A stretch of 64,000 nucleotides of DNA, from assembly GCA_964017195.1 (NCBI GenBank), contig OZ024897.1, positions 37,853,036 through 37,917,035 on the forward strand, read 5' to 3'. Origin of the DNA: Siderastrea radians (taxonomy: Eukaryota > Cnidaria > Anthozoa > Scleractinia > Rhizangiidae). This document shows, in pieces, positions 50,151 to 61,950 of the stretch. Made by a program: the position numbers and the translations under genes. Numbering within the stretch: the stretch's first letter is position 1; each line of letters opens with the position of its first letter. A model generated the notes under the pieces. That model ran no database searches. It was given only the letters and a program-made list of their open reading frames with translations, and had not been told where the DNA came from.

Positions 50151-50586
50151 TAATAATAATAATTATAATAATAATAATAACAATAATAACAATAATAATA
50201 ATAATAACTAGGAAATCAGAAAATCGAAGGGATGGAAGAGAAATAGAGGAGATGTTATGTAGCTAGAAGATAATAAGGTGGGGGAAATGGTTTTTGTATA
50301 TTATTTCCTAATTTCTGATCTAATGTAAAATGGTTTAGAGAGATTGAAAAAATTAATTTGTATTGGGGTAGAAAATTTTGACTTTTATGAAACGATTGTT
50401 TTCATTTAATTGAAAGGTTGGAATTTATACTGAAAGGAAGGATGGGAGAAAGGGAAAGAGAAGAGAACAGAAAAGAAAGGTAAAGGAACCCGGGGAACAA
50501 AAGGAACAATCAGGGGCAAAGCAATACTGAGCAAGGATATTCTACCTGGGCGCCAAGTCTTTGCCCGACATCCTCGTGTTGAATCC

Positions 50587-51523
50587 TACCCTGCGAGCAG
50601 TGGTTCCCGGCGAACGAGAGGACGAGGAACCACTGCAAGCAAACGTTGGATTTCCATCGAGCATGCGGGAGTGACGGAGTGCCCATTGTCTGAGCTGTCA
50701 GATTTTGGCCAATCAGAGCAAACACGCGCCCTGGACGAGCGCGCGACAAAAGGTCAACAGTTCAACTGGTAAAAATATAAGCTGCTGAAATTTCTCCGCT
50801 ATTTTCGATTTTTTGTGCCAGTAAAAGGGCTTTCGATTATTTTAGCATTTTGGCAGCTTTTTAATGACCACGAAATCAAGGAATATTTGTGTTCGTATTA
50901 AAGCGAGCCTCCTCCGCGCTACATAAAATATTCAGCGAACGCTCGCAGAAAATTATTTCCCATTTGTATTTACAAACGAATCTAGGATCGATCAAGGAGG
51001 TTTTGAAAATCAGCACTAGATAAAACGAGAACATTTCGCATTCTTTTCAGATACAAAAAACTCTTTTATTAACAGCTTTTATTTTCTTTGTTATTAACGC
51101 ACAAGATGGATATTCATTTCATTCTGAAATTACACACGAGTCGATGAAAACAAAACTTACTGAAGATACAGAAGATAGCTCCCTACCGGCAATGCAGAGT
51201 GAGTCCGCTCATCGCATTTATAATTTAGCGCGTGAAGAATGCGCTCCGTAATGAAGTAAAATATCGGCGCATAAGCTTGACTAGCACTTCTGTCTGTTTG
51301 GATATCCTTTGCTTGACTCGTACGATAAGCAAGAAGATCCTTCAATAGAATGGGCACGTGAATCACAGCAGTCCTAAGCGTTAGCGCATGCGTCAAACCG
51401 GTTTGAAACCGGTTTTCCTGGTTGTGACTTAATTTATTCATCCAGAGTTGGGGACGAAGCTAAACGTTTGCTTGCAGTGGTTCCTCGTCCTCTTGTTCGC
51501 CGGGAACCACTGCTCGCAGGGTA
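50587..51523. mobile_element. 937-bp TIR element with perfect 9-bp target duplication
   Basis: GTTGAATCC flanks both sides (50578-50586 and 51524-51532). TIRs of about 65 bp start TACCCTGCGAGCAGTGGTTC and contain an inner palindrome (GCAGTGGTTCC/GGAACCACTGC). A 9-bp duplication fits Mutator-like transposons. No transposase inside, so it is non-autonomous. Confidence 0.85.
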
Positions 51524-51649
51524 GTTGAATCCTTGAAAAAGTAGATAAGCGAAATAGCGAAAGCAAAGAGAGAAACTAGGAAATTTATTGCTAAAAAAAG
51601 AAAAAGTAATGGTAAAATAATAAATGCAATAAAACGGAAAAATTTTGAC

Positions 51650-52012
51650 ATTTTGAAAAAATAATCTTGCGTCATTAACTTTGTTTGGGCTGAAGTGTTT
51701 GGGGGCGGGGAGAAAAACTGTAATAAATCACTTCAACACATTTGCGAAACCCTTTTAAGGGTTTTTAAAGTGCCACTGAGACGAAAATTCGTAGGTTTAT
51801 TTCTGCCAAATTCTGTCGCAAAATATCGCGTTGTTTCTATATTTACCCGGAAAACTGAACAAGGAACCGTCCATCCTAATAGTTTTTAGCTCCAAAGTTG
51901 CGTAAAATGTGTCCGCCATTACTAAAAACGTGTTCCTGGGTGATTGCGCAATTTGATAGCTTGTGACGTCAGAGGCTCACCTCAGTCGCGTTTCCTTGTG
52001 TTTTGACTCAAG
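51650..52012. promoter_or_regulatory. candidate promoter with CRE site
   Basis: TGACGTCA (51963-51970) lies 43 bp before the first-exon candidate at 52013, next to GATTGCGCAATTTG. A CRE-type site close to a start is typical of CREB/ATF control; the assignment is tentative. Confidence 0.35.
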
Positions 52013-52135
52013 ATGCCTACCGTCGACTGCGAAACCTCCGAAGAGTATTTCTACGATTCGGAACAGTCTTTAGCTTCCGAATCATCAGAAGATTCATTTC
52101 ATTCGGCAAATGAAGAATTCTTCTTACCGTACGAT
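52013..52135 (+). CDS. candidate first exon, acidic N-terminus
   Basis: ATG 52013 encodes 41 residues (MPTVDCETSEEYFYDSEQ, then Ser/Glu-rich) and ends at GAT followed by GTAAGA, a consensus splice donor. No domain recognised and no following exon identified. Could be the relic of a duplicated gene start. Bases 52140-53840 hold nothing else I can support. Confidence 0.4.
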
Positions 52136-53845
52136 GTAAGAACTGATGTCAGGAGATTTCAGCTCATAAGCTTGTAAACAGACTTTTCAAAGTTGTTTTT
52201 CTCGCCTTATTGGCGGGAGTTCAAAATATGCGGGAAACAATGCTTATACAGTGATTACAGTTCAGGCTCAAGTTGCTCAAAGAGCGGATAACTCTTATCC
52301 AACGGATGAATCGCTGTCCAGCTATTCGAAAAACTGATGTTTTAAGCTTTGGAAATTTAGACAAAACGCCTATAAAAACTCTAGAATTTGATGCTCGCGA
52401 ATTCTCAAGCATCGGTCGATTGATTTTATTGTTCGCTTCGTTGGAGAAACAAAGGAAGCTATATTTTGTCTGCCGTTGTTTATATTCATTATATATTGCA
52501 AGCATTGAGATTTTTGGCTATTCTTAGCATAGCATGGGAAACTTTCTTGAAGAACCGTAATGCTGTAGTCATCTGGCAGTCAGCTGATGAAGCTTATCGT
52601 GTCCACCATAGTACAGTGATCGCTTAATGCATTGCAACACAAGTGCTTGCATTGGCGTTTCTAAATATTTTGAACAGTTTTTGTAGAATTCTTAACTTGA
52701 GCCGAAAAAAGTGAAATAAACCAAGACCTTTTATTAACAACTGGAGGCCCTGTGTGACCGGAATCTAAATATTTGTAGTGCAAGTCAAAGCCACAAGGAA
52801 AATTTTCTGCTGCTCAACAACAACATGCGGATCGCCGAGGAAACGAAGCTTTCACTTGCTTTATTCATTGCGTAAAAATAATAACTTGATATCTAATCAT
52901 TTTTCTTGTTAGTTCATTTACAAAGATTGCTATGACAGTTAAAAGAAATAACATTGTAAACCCCTTAGACAAAGAGTGGCGTGTTACATTTTTTCCCAAC
53001 TTAAATTTCCACGCAAAGACGAGCCGACCTGTTGAAGCCTTTATATATTTAGAACAATAATGTCAATCGACTCTTCACCGACAGGGAATAAGGAGAAAAG
53101 TTTCTCGACATTCAGGATGGTATCCTATAAAATAAATAACCATGCTTCTAAGCGATTACTGCTTTGAAATTAACACACGCGAAATTAAAAAAAGGAAAAA
53201 AGCTAAGCAATACAAACTATTGGCTTAATCGCGGCGGTCCTGCATTCGCCCAGGATGCATTTTATGAGGACTTCGCCGAACATCTTCAAGAACTAAAAGG
53301 GTTTTCCACAAGCAAAATAAATTTTAAAATACGTTAAAAGAAAATAAGTTTTGCACAATGGTGGATGCGTTGAAAAAGAAACAAACTAACACTTCAACTG
53401 CGTTAAGATTAGGTACCTTTCGTCTCGTTTTTTCCGGATATTTTTTTTCCCATATAGTTGAAATGGACAATGGAATAATCGACCTCTAGGATCCTTCGAC
53501 ATGAACAGCAGTCTGGAATCACTCGTCCGTGAAGTGATCAGAACAGCCGACAAAAATACCTCTCGGGTTGAAATTTGCAGTGTGTGTGAGTAGGAACATT
53601 ATCCATTTTTCCATTGCGGGTCTGCTCGAAGGCTTTGATGAAGTGAAATACCAGCTCGGTGGTTGGATTTATTGTTGTAGAATTGTACAACACAAGTAAT
53701 ACCCTTTATAATTGCTGCAGCAACGAAAATTTCAAGGCCGGGAGTACAGACATTCACATATTATGTGATTGTTTCAATATATAGAACGGCTTTTTTCATG
53801 TGAATGTCGCAATCAGTTTGATTAAATATATTTTATATAATACAG

Positions 53846-54380
53846 ATCGGAAATCTCGCCGTTGATCATCAGCGAAGTGAAACCGTCTATATAGTGAAGG
53901 ACTCAATATCTCGCCTTTGATTATCGGCGAAGTGAAACCGTCGGTATAATGTAGGCATCGATATCTCGCCGTTGATCATCGGCGAAGTGAAACCGTCTAT
54001 ACAATGAAGGACTCAATATCTCGCCGTTGATCATCGGCGAAGTGAAACCGTCGGTATAAAGTAGGCATCGATATCTCGCCGTTGATCATCGGCGAAGTGA
54101 AACCGTCTATATAATGAAGGGCTCAATATCTCGCCGTTGATCATCGGCGAAGTGAAACCGTCGGTATAAAGTAGGCATCGATATCTCGCCGTTGATCATC
54201 GGCGAAGTGCAACCTTTTGTATAATCAAGGACTCAATATCTCGCCGTTGATCATCGGCGAAGTGAAACCTGTATAATGAAGGACTCAATATTTCGCCGTT
54301 GATCATCGGCGAAGTGAAGGTGTCTGTATAATGAAGAACTCCAAAACTCGCCGATGATCAGCGGCGAAATATTGAGTCCT
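53846..54380. repeat. 55-bp satellite array with alternating unit types
   Basis: Nine units of ATCTCGCCGTTGATCATCGG plus CGAAGTGAAACCGTC alternate between a GAAGGACTCAAT and a GTAGGCATCGAT spacer, giving a 110-bp higher-order period at 53908-54236. The core TCGCCGNTGATCANCGGCGA is a near-palindrome. The last unit (54347-54380) is inverted. Confidence 0.9.
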
Positions 54381-54824
54381 GTCTGTATGATCAGCCGATC
54401 GATGAACCGATCGATAATTATTCGATCGATGATGTCTAGCAAAGTTTCTTGCTTAGAAACTTCTTTGTTTACAAGATACAAAGTGAATTATGACAATTAT
54501 CGTGGCCGAAATCAGCCGGGAAAGCTTCGGGGCTTTCGAGAAAAGCACGTCTTTGAAATCCATTGATTGATTTGTGGGTCTTACCTGTCAGTGTATATCT
54601 GACTTCTAATTATAGCTCTGGGCCCAAAAAGTTATCAAAGAGCCTACTTTTGTCTACAATGTGTCCACCCTTTCTATCGCGAAGGTGTTTAAAAGGGTAT
54701 TTTGTTACAGTAACACAACTTACAAGTAATCATTTTTCGCACGTCGTTAATCCGCCGTATTCTTAGCGTGTGAGTTCGTTTGTTCGTTCGAGGTTTCGTT
54801 TTGTACGTTTCGAGGCTTAGAAAG

Positions 54825-54947
54825 ATGTGGTCCAGTTATGCTGATTGTGTCCGCGGTTGTGCCAGGGAAGTTGATACGTGGCTTCGGCAGTATCAGCAAC
54901 AAGATGAAGAAGACACCCTTGAAATAGCAAGGATTTTGTCCATCCAG
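54825..54947 (+). CDS. exon 1 of the kinase-protease-helicase gene (predicted)
   Basis: ATG 54825 opens 41 residues (MWSSYADCVRGCAREVDTW, then Gln/Glu-rich) ending in CAG before GTAAAT, a splice donor. The phase is 0, matching the next two predicted exons and an alternative acceptor of the kinase exon. No domain recognised in this N-terminus. Linking the exons is inference; transcripts would decide. Confidence 0.45.
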
Positions 54948-55100
54948 GTAAATGATATCACTTCATATATTTTAAGTGTGAGGAAACTACTTATTCCGAA
55001 GATCTTGAGCGACGTTTACGGTTATCATGATTCCAAATCATCACATATTTTGGCTTCATTTATTGGTCTTTTAAACTTATCTAAGTAATTTCCAGAATAG

Positions 55101-55552
55101 AACACCGGATGCCTGGCCAGCCTGAACAAAGCGTCATTCAACATATCGCGATTCTTCTGGTCAAGTAGCGTCGAGGTTGATATGAGGTGTCTAATAATAT
55201 TTTACGTCTTTAATTTTTGCGATCGTAATTGTAGTTGACCACACACCGGCAACAACCGTTGGTGAGTGTTCCATATGATCACAAAGATTGGTAAGGGGCG
55301 AGTTTCCCGGCGCAATTAATCGACATAGAACACCGGATGCCTGGCCAGCCCGAACAAAGCGTCATTCAACATATCGCGATTCTTCTGGTCAAGTAGCGTC
55401 GAGGTGGATATGCGGTGTCTAATAATATTTTACGTCTTTTAAATTTTGCGATCGTAATTGTAGTTGACCACACACCGGCAACAACCGTTGGTGAGTGTTC
55501 CATATGATCACAAAGATTGGTAGGGGGCGAGTTTCCCGGCGCAATTAATCGA
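55101..55552. repeat. 228-bp tandem duplication in intron 1
   Basis: GAACACCGGATGCCTGGCCA starts at 55100 and again at 55328, with nearly identical sequence to CCCGGCGCAATTAATCGA. A young duplication with few differences. Confidence 0.9.
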
Positions 55553-56089
55553 TGAAAATCGATCATTAATTGCAAATGAATAATTCGATATAATTAGATT
55601 GCAATCGAAGAAATTAGTTAATTGTTATCGTTTCATGTCAGAAATCGATGTTTAATAGATAATCACACCCAGCTGCTCACTTTAAAATAAATCGCTTACC
55701 ATCGACTCTCATCTTATTCCGTCGCTTTTGTTTCTACAGAAAGTTTCCCCCCTTTAGCAGTCATAGTTGTCATAGTAATTGAGATGTTAGCTGGGAGTAA
55801 CAATGGAGTAATTGTCATATTTGGAATAGTAACCATTGACATAATTTTACGGAAACGAGGCTGGTCACATCCATGTTCTCGGCCATTCTTAGACTTAGAT
55901 TTAAAAATTATCTCTCCACCTTCTACTTCCCTGAGGGGGGGAGGGTGGTAACAGCGGGAATTGAACCATTCACAACGCACAATGAAAGGTTTATTTCTGA
56001 AACGGTGAGCCACGGGATAGGAGCAAAAAAGTGTCCAATCCCCTCTTAACATCGACCAGTTTGTAAAGTGAATTTTCTTTCCTTCTCAG

Positions 56090-56179
56090 GAAAAGAATGT
56101 AGGTCACGAAAGTTGGAATGAAGGCGAGCCTGGAGAGCCTATATTACCTTTACCATCCGGATGGCATTCAAAACCTAAG
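56090..56179 (+). CDS. exon 2 of the same predicted gene
   Basis: A pyrimidine tract and CAG (TTCTTTCCTTCTCAG) precede 56090; 30 open codons (EKNVGHESWNEGEPGEPILP and more) end in AAG before GTAAGG. Ninety bases and phase 0 on both sides fit exon 1 and exon 3. No domain. Confidence 0.45.
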
Positions 56180-56562
56180 GTAAGGATGTCTAATATTGTC
56201 CAAAACCCTTAACGAACAGGAATTAACAGTCGAGATCAGAGAGAGACCACTAATGTAAGCTTTGTTCGCCCGTGTATACTGTTCCGGTGGCTGTACATGT
56301 CAGACTAGAATTTGTTTGAAAAATATCTGTCCAAATTAACACTTTTTGAAATTTAACTTTGATTAACTTTAATCTCATTTATAATTTAACTTTCTTAATG
56401 TTTATTAACGTTGAGTTTAAATAATGACGAATCCGGTAACTTTTGGTACCGGATTCGCTTTCGCGTCTACGCGCAAAAGGACGAATCCGGAATTAAAAAT
56501 TACCCGGGTTGGCTCACGAATCGGAATACTTTGAACACGACAAGAAAAGTGAGTACTTTATA

Positions 56563-56711
56563 TCCAGTCTCGTACCCAGTCGCTATTAATGAGTCTGGGG
56601 GAAAGATTCTATTAAGGCGCGCAGGGTGACATGGGAAGGGGCGCGCCTTAATAGAATCGAATCTTCTATCCCTTTCCCCCAGATTCATAAATAGCGACGG
56701 GGTACGAGTCT
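56563..56711. repeat. foldback MITE (GTACGAG...GGCGCGC arms)
   Basis: Inverted arms: AGTCTCGTACCCAGTCGC and GCGACGGGGTACGAGTCT, then ATTCTATTAAGGCGCGC and its complement. A smaller palindrome, ACGAATCCGGTAACTTTTGG and its partner, lies at 56424-56490. Confidence 0.75.
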
Positions 56712-57174
56712 GCTTTATATCCGAATACTTTCAATTCCGTAATAAACGAGTATTTCAATGAATCGAAGACTTTCTACGGCATTTATGGCCTTTGCATAAA
56801 TATATCGTACAGGTTACTAGCACGTTTTTCCTGAAATAAGAACTTACAGTACCACACAGGAAGTGATTTTGATAATATTCGTTATGTTTCTGGATCGCCG
56901 ACTGGGTGAGAATATCAGTTTGTTGTTGTTGTTGATTCTTAGCCTTCCCCGAATCGGCTTCTGTGTTTCAGTGATGTAATGTTTACGTGCCAGGGAAAGT
57001 TATTAGAATTCATGCCAGCTTCAAAGCTCGCTAGCACCTTCATTATGCTTTCATTGAAGGGGTTTTTATGCCATTAAATCGCCAGTAATTTTCTACACCA
57101 ACTTTCATGAAAATTCTGGCGAATAAACGCTAAACGAACGAAAATTACCTGTAAGTATTGTTTTGACCGAGCGG

Positions 57175-57260
57175 AGGTCTGGGGCAAGTGACCACCAAAA
57201 AAACTAACAAGAAAAGCCCCAGGGGCATTAACCCCGCCGCTGTTCTCTCTCCCCTCGTTC
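57175..57260. repeat. dispersed repeat CTGGGGCAAGTGACCACC, copy 1 of 3
   Basis: GGTCTGGGGCAAGTGACCAC, an A-rich run and CCCCAGGGGCATTA recur at 58828-58925 and in part at 59033-59105. A short interspersed family, probably SINE-like because of the A-runs and nearby tRNA-like sequence. Confidence 0.6.
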
Positions 57261-57428
57261 CTTCGATGGCGGGAACTTCCACTTTCAACGCACCATCAAA
57301 CGCCACGCCGATTGCACCATCAAACGCTATTGAGAGTCTGCCCGATCATCGGTCAGCGGATGGATACCTGCTCCCAGCTTGACCTCGTAGCTCAGTTGGT
57401 AGAGCGATTGTGATCTAATCCGGAGGTC

Positions 57429-58264
57429 TAGCCTGCGAGCAGGCTCTCTATTCGGGGGGCAACGCAACGTGAATTATTTTCTTCGAGAGCGCCGAAGGCG
57501 CGAGTTTCGGCGAGCGAAGCGAGCCCGCGGTGAAAATTGAGAGCCTGCACGTATCCCATTGCATTTTGAATCCGGCGCGTTCGTCCACGAACGCAGCACT
57601 CTGATTGGTCAAAAATGACAGGCTCAATTAATATGAGTAATTAATATGCATATGGCTCAATTAATATGCATAAGTTCCTAATTTTTCGGGTGCAAGAATT
57701 ACACACACGGCTCGACAAAGAAGACAATTTTACGAAATAAATACCAATGTTTTCGCACATCGTCGCCAATACTTGTCCGCGACTTCCATCGCGATTTGAA
57801 ACTTCAAATAGATTTTCCGTGGACATTCGACCCGATTTTCCAGTTCCATATTTCACCAAAAAACTACAACTGCAGATACGGCAATGTCCACTTGCTTTGT
57901 TGACAACTTTTTTCGGAGTTAAAACGCGTTCTTCCGATCCTTCCATGAAGAGCCACAAAGACGAAATCCCGAGAAACGAAATCCCGAGAAAACTTCCACG
58001 TGCATCTTTCTGTCATGTTTGTTTATATTTTTCTCGTTCCCTATTGGCTAGTTATTTGACACCGGAAGCGTGGCGAGTTGTCAACAAGTTGTCACATTTC
58101 GAGGGGCCGGAATTGAAATTCAATGACTCACGTGCAGGCTCTCGTTTTTCACCGCGGGCTCGCTTCGCTCGCCTTCACTTCGTTCGCCGAAACTCGCGCC
58201 TTCGGCGCTCTCAAAGAAAATAATTCACGTTGCCCCCCCGAATAGAGAGCCTGCTCGCAGGCTA
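57429..58264. mobile_element. 836-bp TIR element with perfect 9-bp target duplication
   Basis: CCGGAGGTC occurs at 57420-57428 and 58265-58273. TIRs of about 115 bp begin TAGCCTGCGAGCAGGCTCTC, itself a palindrome. The structure parallels the element at 50587-51523, so both belong to one Mutator-like group. It carries a minus-strand zinc-finger frame (57641-57958). Confidence 0.85.
57641..57958 (-). CDS. ZAD-like zinc-finger fragment within TIR element
   Basis: 105 residues with HCRICSCSFLVKYG, LATMCENIGI and RVCNSCTRKIRNL: two Cys pairs in the arrangement of a treble-clef N-terminal finger (ZAD-like) that I recall from cnidarian transposon proteins. It ends soon after the second pair, so the catalytic part is deleted. 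Start Met at 57958 is plausible. Confidence 0.5.
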   Translation of the reverse strand: MWLFMEGSEERVLTPKKVVNKASGHCRICSCSFLVKYGTGKSGRMSTENLFEVSNRDGSRGQVLATMCENIGIYFVKLSSLSSRVCNSCTRKIRNLCILIEPYAY

Positions 58265-58827
58265 CCGGAGGTCTTGCGTTCAAATCTCGCCGGGGTCAAA
58301 GATTTTTCTTTGATCCTGGTTCTCAGTTCTAATTTCTTTTTTAAAGGTCTGTGGTCGGGGGAATTATGGAGGGTAGTTTTGCTTACTTCTTGGCACTCAT
58401 AGATGATACACTTTACATCATAACGTACTATTATAGCGATCGTGAGTTCGTGCCAGCTTTCAAATTAAAGCTCGCTAGCACATTCGTCCTTCCCCTCGTC
58501 GAAGAGAAGTTAATCCCATTGAATTCCTTGTAGTTTTCTACACAAACATCCTTAAAGATTGTGGCGAGGCAAAGCAAAACTGCCAAGAAATGCAAGCATT
58601 TCAATATTGAATAATGTCTGTTTAGCAGGCTCGGGTATCGAATCGGCGCCTTTCAAAGCTTGTTATCATCTTTGTCCGTGCTCTCGTCGAAGAGATTTTT
58701 AGACCATTGCATCCCTGGTAATTTTCTACACCGTCTTCCATAAAGATTTTAGCGAATCGATCCTAAACGACTGGAGACATTGCTTATGTTGACCGAAAGT
58801 TTGCAACGCATATTTGTTTGTCCAAGG

Positions 58828-59105
58828 GAAGCCTGGGGCAAGTGACCACCAAAAAAAAAAACCTCGTCCTCACGGCGGAGTAATGAATGAAAACAAAAGC
58901 CCCAGGGGCATTAGACCCCGCCGTTGTCCCCCCCCCTGGGGGGTGTAAAATATGTTACGGTCATTCAAGATAAAAGCCCTTGGCTGTGTAGCGAAAGACA
59001 CGACGAGTATTTCTTTGGCCGAGCGAAAACCGGAGGTCTGGGGCAAGTGACCACCAAAAAAAAAACCACGAAAAAAAAAAGGGTATTACCAGACCCCGTC
59101 CTGAC
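58828..59105. repeat. dispersed repeat CTGGGGCAAGTGACCACC, copies 2 and 3
   Basis: Two further copies of the 57175 family, in the same orientation, spaced about 205 bp apart. Confidence 0.6.
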
Positions 59106-59579
59106 AGCAGGGTAATTACGGAAAAACCTTTAAAATACAAATAATGTGTGGCACTTTCTATCCAAATTTAATATCAATTAGCTCTAAATATGCGTGGTCA
59201 TTCTAAATTTTCTTATTGGATTCTGATGTTCCTTGCTAAGATCTTTCTTTTCCACATATTCCGGCGATCCTGACCGACTTTTTGCGGCTTACAGACAAAA
59301 TTAAGGCACCTCTACCCAGCTACACGGTTCCCTTCTTTCTACATAAGTGGTATGTGCTCGTGCTTTTATTGCGTCCAGAGTGCCCAGCACGCACTTCACA
59401 TGGTTTTACGTGGACCCCACCCTTACGGCATCCGGCCCTTTAAACAATGATACATCAATTACCATAGACGTTTTTCGTGTTACCTTAGCGAAAGAAAGTA
59501 TCCACTCATCACAGTGTGAAAAGAACTTCACTAAGTGGTATATCTAATTAGTTGACAAATGTTTTTGGCTATTTTTCAG

Positions 59580-59642
59580 CGGCAATCCATCAAAAATCGA
59601 GTTTTCAAGAAGACCAAGAAGTCGAAGTGTTCTAATCCGAAG
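59580..59642 (+). CDS. exon 3 of the predicted kinase gene, basic linker
   Basis: CTATTTTTCAG precedes 59580; 21 open codons (RQSIKNRVFKKTKKSKCSNP, K) end AAG before GTAAGC. 63 bases, phase 0. The basic stretch could be a nuclear localisation signal, fitting a DNA helicase at the other end of the protein. Confidence 0.45.
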
Positions 59643-59821
59643 GTAAGCGTTGGAGTACTTCCCTTGTTCTAAAACTTCAGTGAGAGGAATTCACATACGT
59701 TTGTAAACAAAAACGCATGGTTTTTGCTATTCGCAAACAATCACTCGAGTGTTCGCTTTTCCTCAACCGCAGGGGTTGTTAACTACCGTAGCTTTCTTGC
59801 TTTGTCCATTTGCAAATGTTA

Positions 59822-59867
<46 letters not shown>

Positions 59868-59869
<2 letters not shown>

Positions 59870-60417
59870 AGAGATTTAGCATGATGTTACTGGCAAACGG
59901 CAAACGGCAGTCTGCCGTTTGCCGTCTGCGATTTTTTAAAATGGAACATTTCCTCTTAAGTTTCGCGTAAACTCTTTAAAGCTAAAATACACCAAAAACA
60001 TCTTTCTAGCTATTAACTAAAATACTACTTACGGATGAATGCAGTTTCTTTGGGATGTCTTGATGTAGCTGTATAATTTGAGCGCCTTGTTTGTAAAAGA
60101 ATTGACAGCCTCGGTGAAGGTGACAATGAAACATCAGCTCGCTTCTTTGTACTTTTTCTCTCCTTTTTGTGTAAACGCCGACAATTAACCGGTTATTTTA
60201 CACAGAGTAACAAATAAAACAACACTGAGCTTGAGCAAAGTCCGGTAATTGTATCAGAACGATTTAAAAACTTAGAATAAATGCTGACGTTGTTGACGAA
60301 CGCAAAAACAGTCCATCTCACGTTGAAATCGGTAGACGGCAAATGTGAAAAATGGAGGGAAAATTGTGATCACGTCCTCATTTCGCGTTTGCCGTAAACG
60401 TCTTGCTAAATCTCTTT
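59868..60417. repeat. 550-bp MITE in the last intron
   Basis: The ends AAAGAGATTTAGCA and TGCTAAATCTCTTT are inverted, followed by GGCAAACG motifs on both sides. It follows a (TTA)n run (59822-59867) and ends 14 bp before the kinase-exon acceptor. Confidence 0.75.
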
Positions 60418-60433
60418 ATTATTTTTTTCACAG

Positions 60434-61950
60434 CTATTAAGTTAAGGGGAGGAGGTGACGAACTTTTCCTTAACCCGGAACAAGTTAAAATGGACGAGAA
60501 ACATTTTGCAGTAGGCGCAACTTGCAAAATGTATAAGGGTTCGTTAGCTTCGTTTGGCAAATTTGGTGATATCCCGATCGCCCTTAAGGAATCAATTGTC
60601 CCCGTCACGAGAAGAGTCAAACGTTCTATAGAAAAGGAAGTAGGGCTTTTTAAACATCTGGATCACCAAAACGTCATAAAATTCTATGGCATCGAGAGAT
60701 CTAAGTACATGTTGGCATATGAATTAATGGCAAAACGTATAACCATTGACGAAGAAGAGATACCCGTGTTTGTTGTAAGAATGCTGTTGGACGAGATGGA
60801 AGATAACATTTCATGGAATATCCGTATCCATATTGCTCATAGTGGAGCTGAAGGATTGGCCTATCTTCATTCTAAAAATATTATCCACAGAGATGTTAAA
60901 GCTGCCAATTTTTTTAACTCTGGGGGACCAACTAACACTGACTGGAAAATAAAGATTGGCGACTTTGGGGAAGCAGTTTATCACCATAAGCAAACTACTC
61001 TGACAATGACTTCGTCACAGCCCTCCCAAGGGAGAAACGCAAGAAAGGAGTCTAGTCGTGGCTTAGTTGGCACGGTACCATTTCTTGCGCCAGAAATAGC
61101 AAGACCTGGTGCAAAGCACACGCAAGCATCTGATGTCTACAGCTTCGCACTCTTCCTTTATGAGCTGGCTTACCCTTCAAAACCTCATCCATGGCACGGG
61201 GTATGCGATATTCCAGAACTCATTGTGTCCACTGCTGAGAAGGGATTAAGACCACCGCTATCAGAACTGAACATTGAGGGAGGGCAGTCAGGTTCGTTTC
61301 TGCATTTAATCACGCAGTGTTGGAAAGCAAGCGCATCTGAGAGACCAAACATGTCAGAGATATCGACATCGCTAAAAGAAATAGCATGTTCAGACACCAG
61401 TGATTTGGAAGGTCAGTCCTCTCCGACTACTACTCCAATCAACGCAGACGTAGACACAGACGCAGTAGACGAGAACATTATATCTGTTTTACCGTTATCG
61501 TACCATCAAAATAAAGTTATAGAGGACGCTAGCGAAGTATTAGCTCAAGGTTTTGCTGCAAACGGAGGAGTTTTAGACCAAGATCTAGAGCTCGTGCAAG
61601 ATTTGAAGAAAAACGCCAGTGCCTTGGACGGTACTAATTCGTGTTCCTTCTTGACTATGAAAATCATAGACAACCTTTATACCACCAATTCTGAAGCATT
61701 CCGTAATGCAACAACACTCAAGAACACTATAGAGAAAATCATTACCACCTTTCCCACTGAGGTTAATAGGTTGCGGGACATAAGCAAACATTTCTCTGTG
61801 GACGAAGCTTATGAAATACTTCACGCACAACAGCTTCTATTGCGCCGGTATAATTTTAAAGAGTCACTTTCCACTTTAATCGTGGGTCAATCTGCTGAAG
61901 GGGTGACTGAGTTGGAAGACGCCCTTCGACATATGGCTAACAAATCGTAA
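60434..61950 (+). CDS. protein kinase domain plus N-half of a cysteine-protease-like region
   Basis: The exon starts at 60434 (CAG acceptor) or 60442 (AAG acceptor; only this is in phase with exon 3). If no exon precedes, the start is Met 60490. Kinase features: ATP-loop remnant VGATCKMYKG, Lys in IALKES, HRDVKAANFF, DFGEAVYH, GTVPFLAPE and SDVYSFALFLYEL, all typical of active TKL-like kinases except the degenerate glycine loop. After an acidic linker comes LDGTNSCSFLTMKIID, resembling the active-site Cys of papain-fold proteases. The frame stops at TAA 61948, but the same frame stays open for 1.6 kb beyond. Confidence 0.75.

Larger units (their letters stand above)
57381..58297 (+). pseudogene. 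tRNA-like sequence split by a transposon
   Basis: 57381-57428 (GACCTCGTAGCTCAGTTGGT and on) and 58274-58297 (ending CGCCGGGGTC) together resemble a tRNA or tRNA-derived SINE head with acceptor arms GACCTCG/CGGGGTC. The anticodon and T stems are poor. The element 57429-58264 sits in the middle. Confidence 0.55.

Noticed and set aside
53846..54380. CRISPR-like array
   Set aside because: Units are direct tandem satellites with alternating near-identical spacers in a eukaryotic setting; no unique spacers and no cas genes.
55946..56025. tRNA-like sequence on the minus strand
   Set aside because: A T-arm-like GGTTCAATTCCCGC is present, but no acceptor or D stem pairs convincingly.
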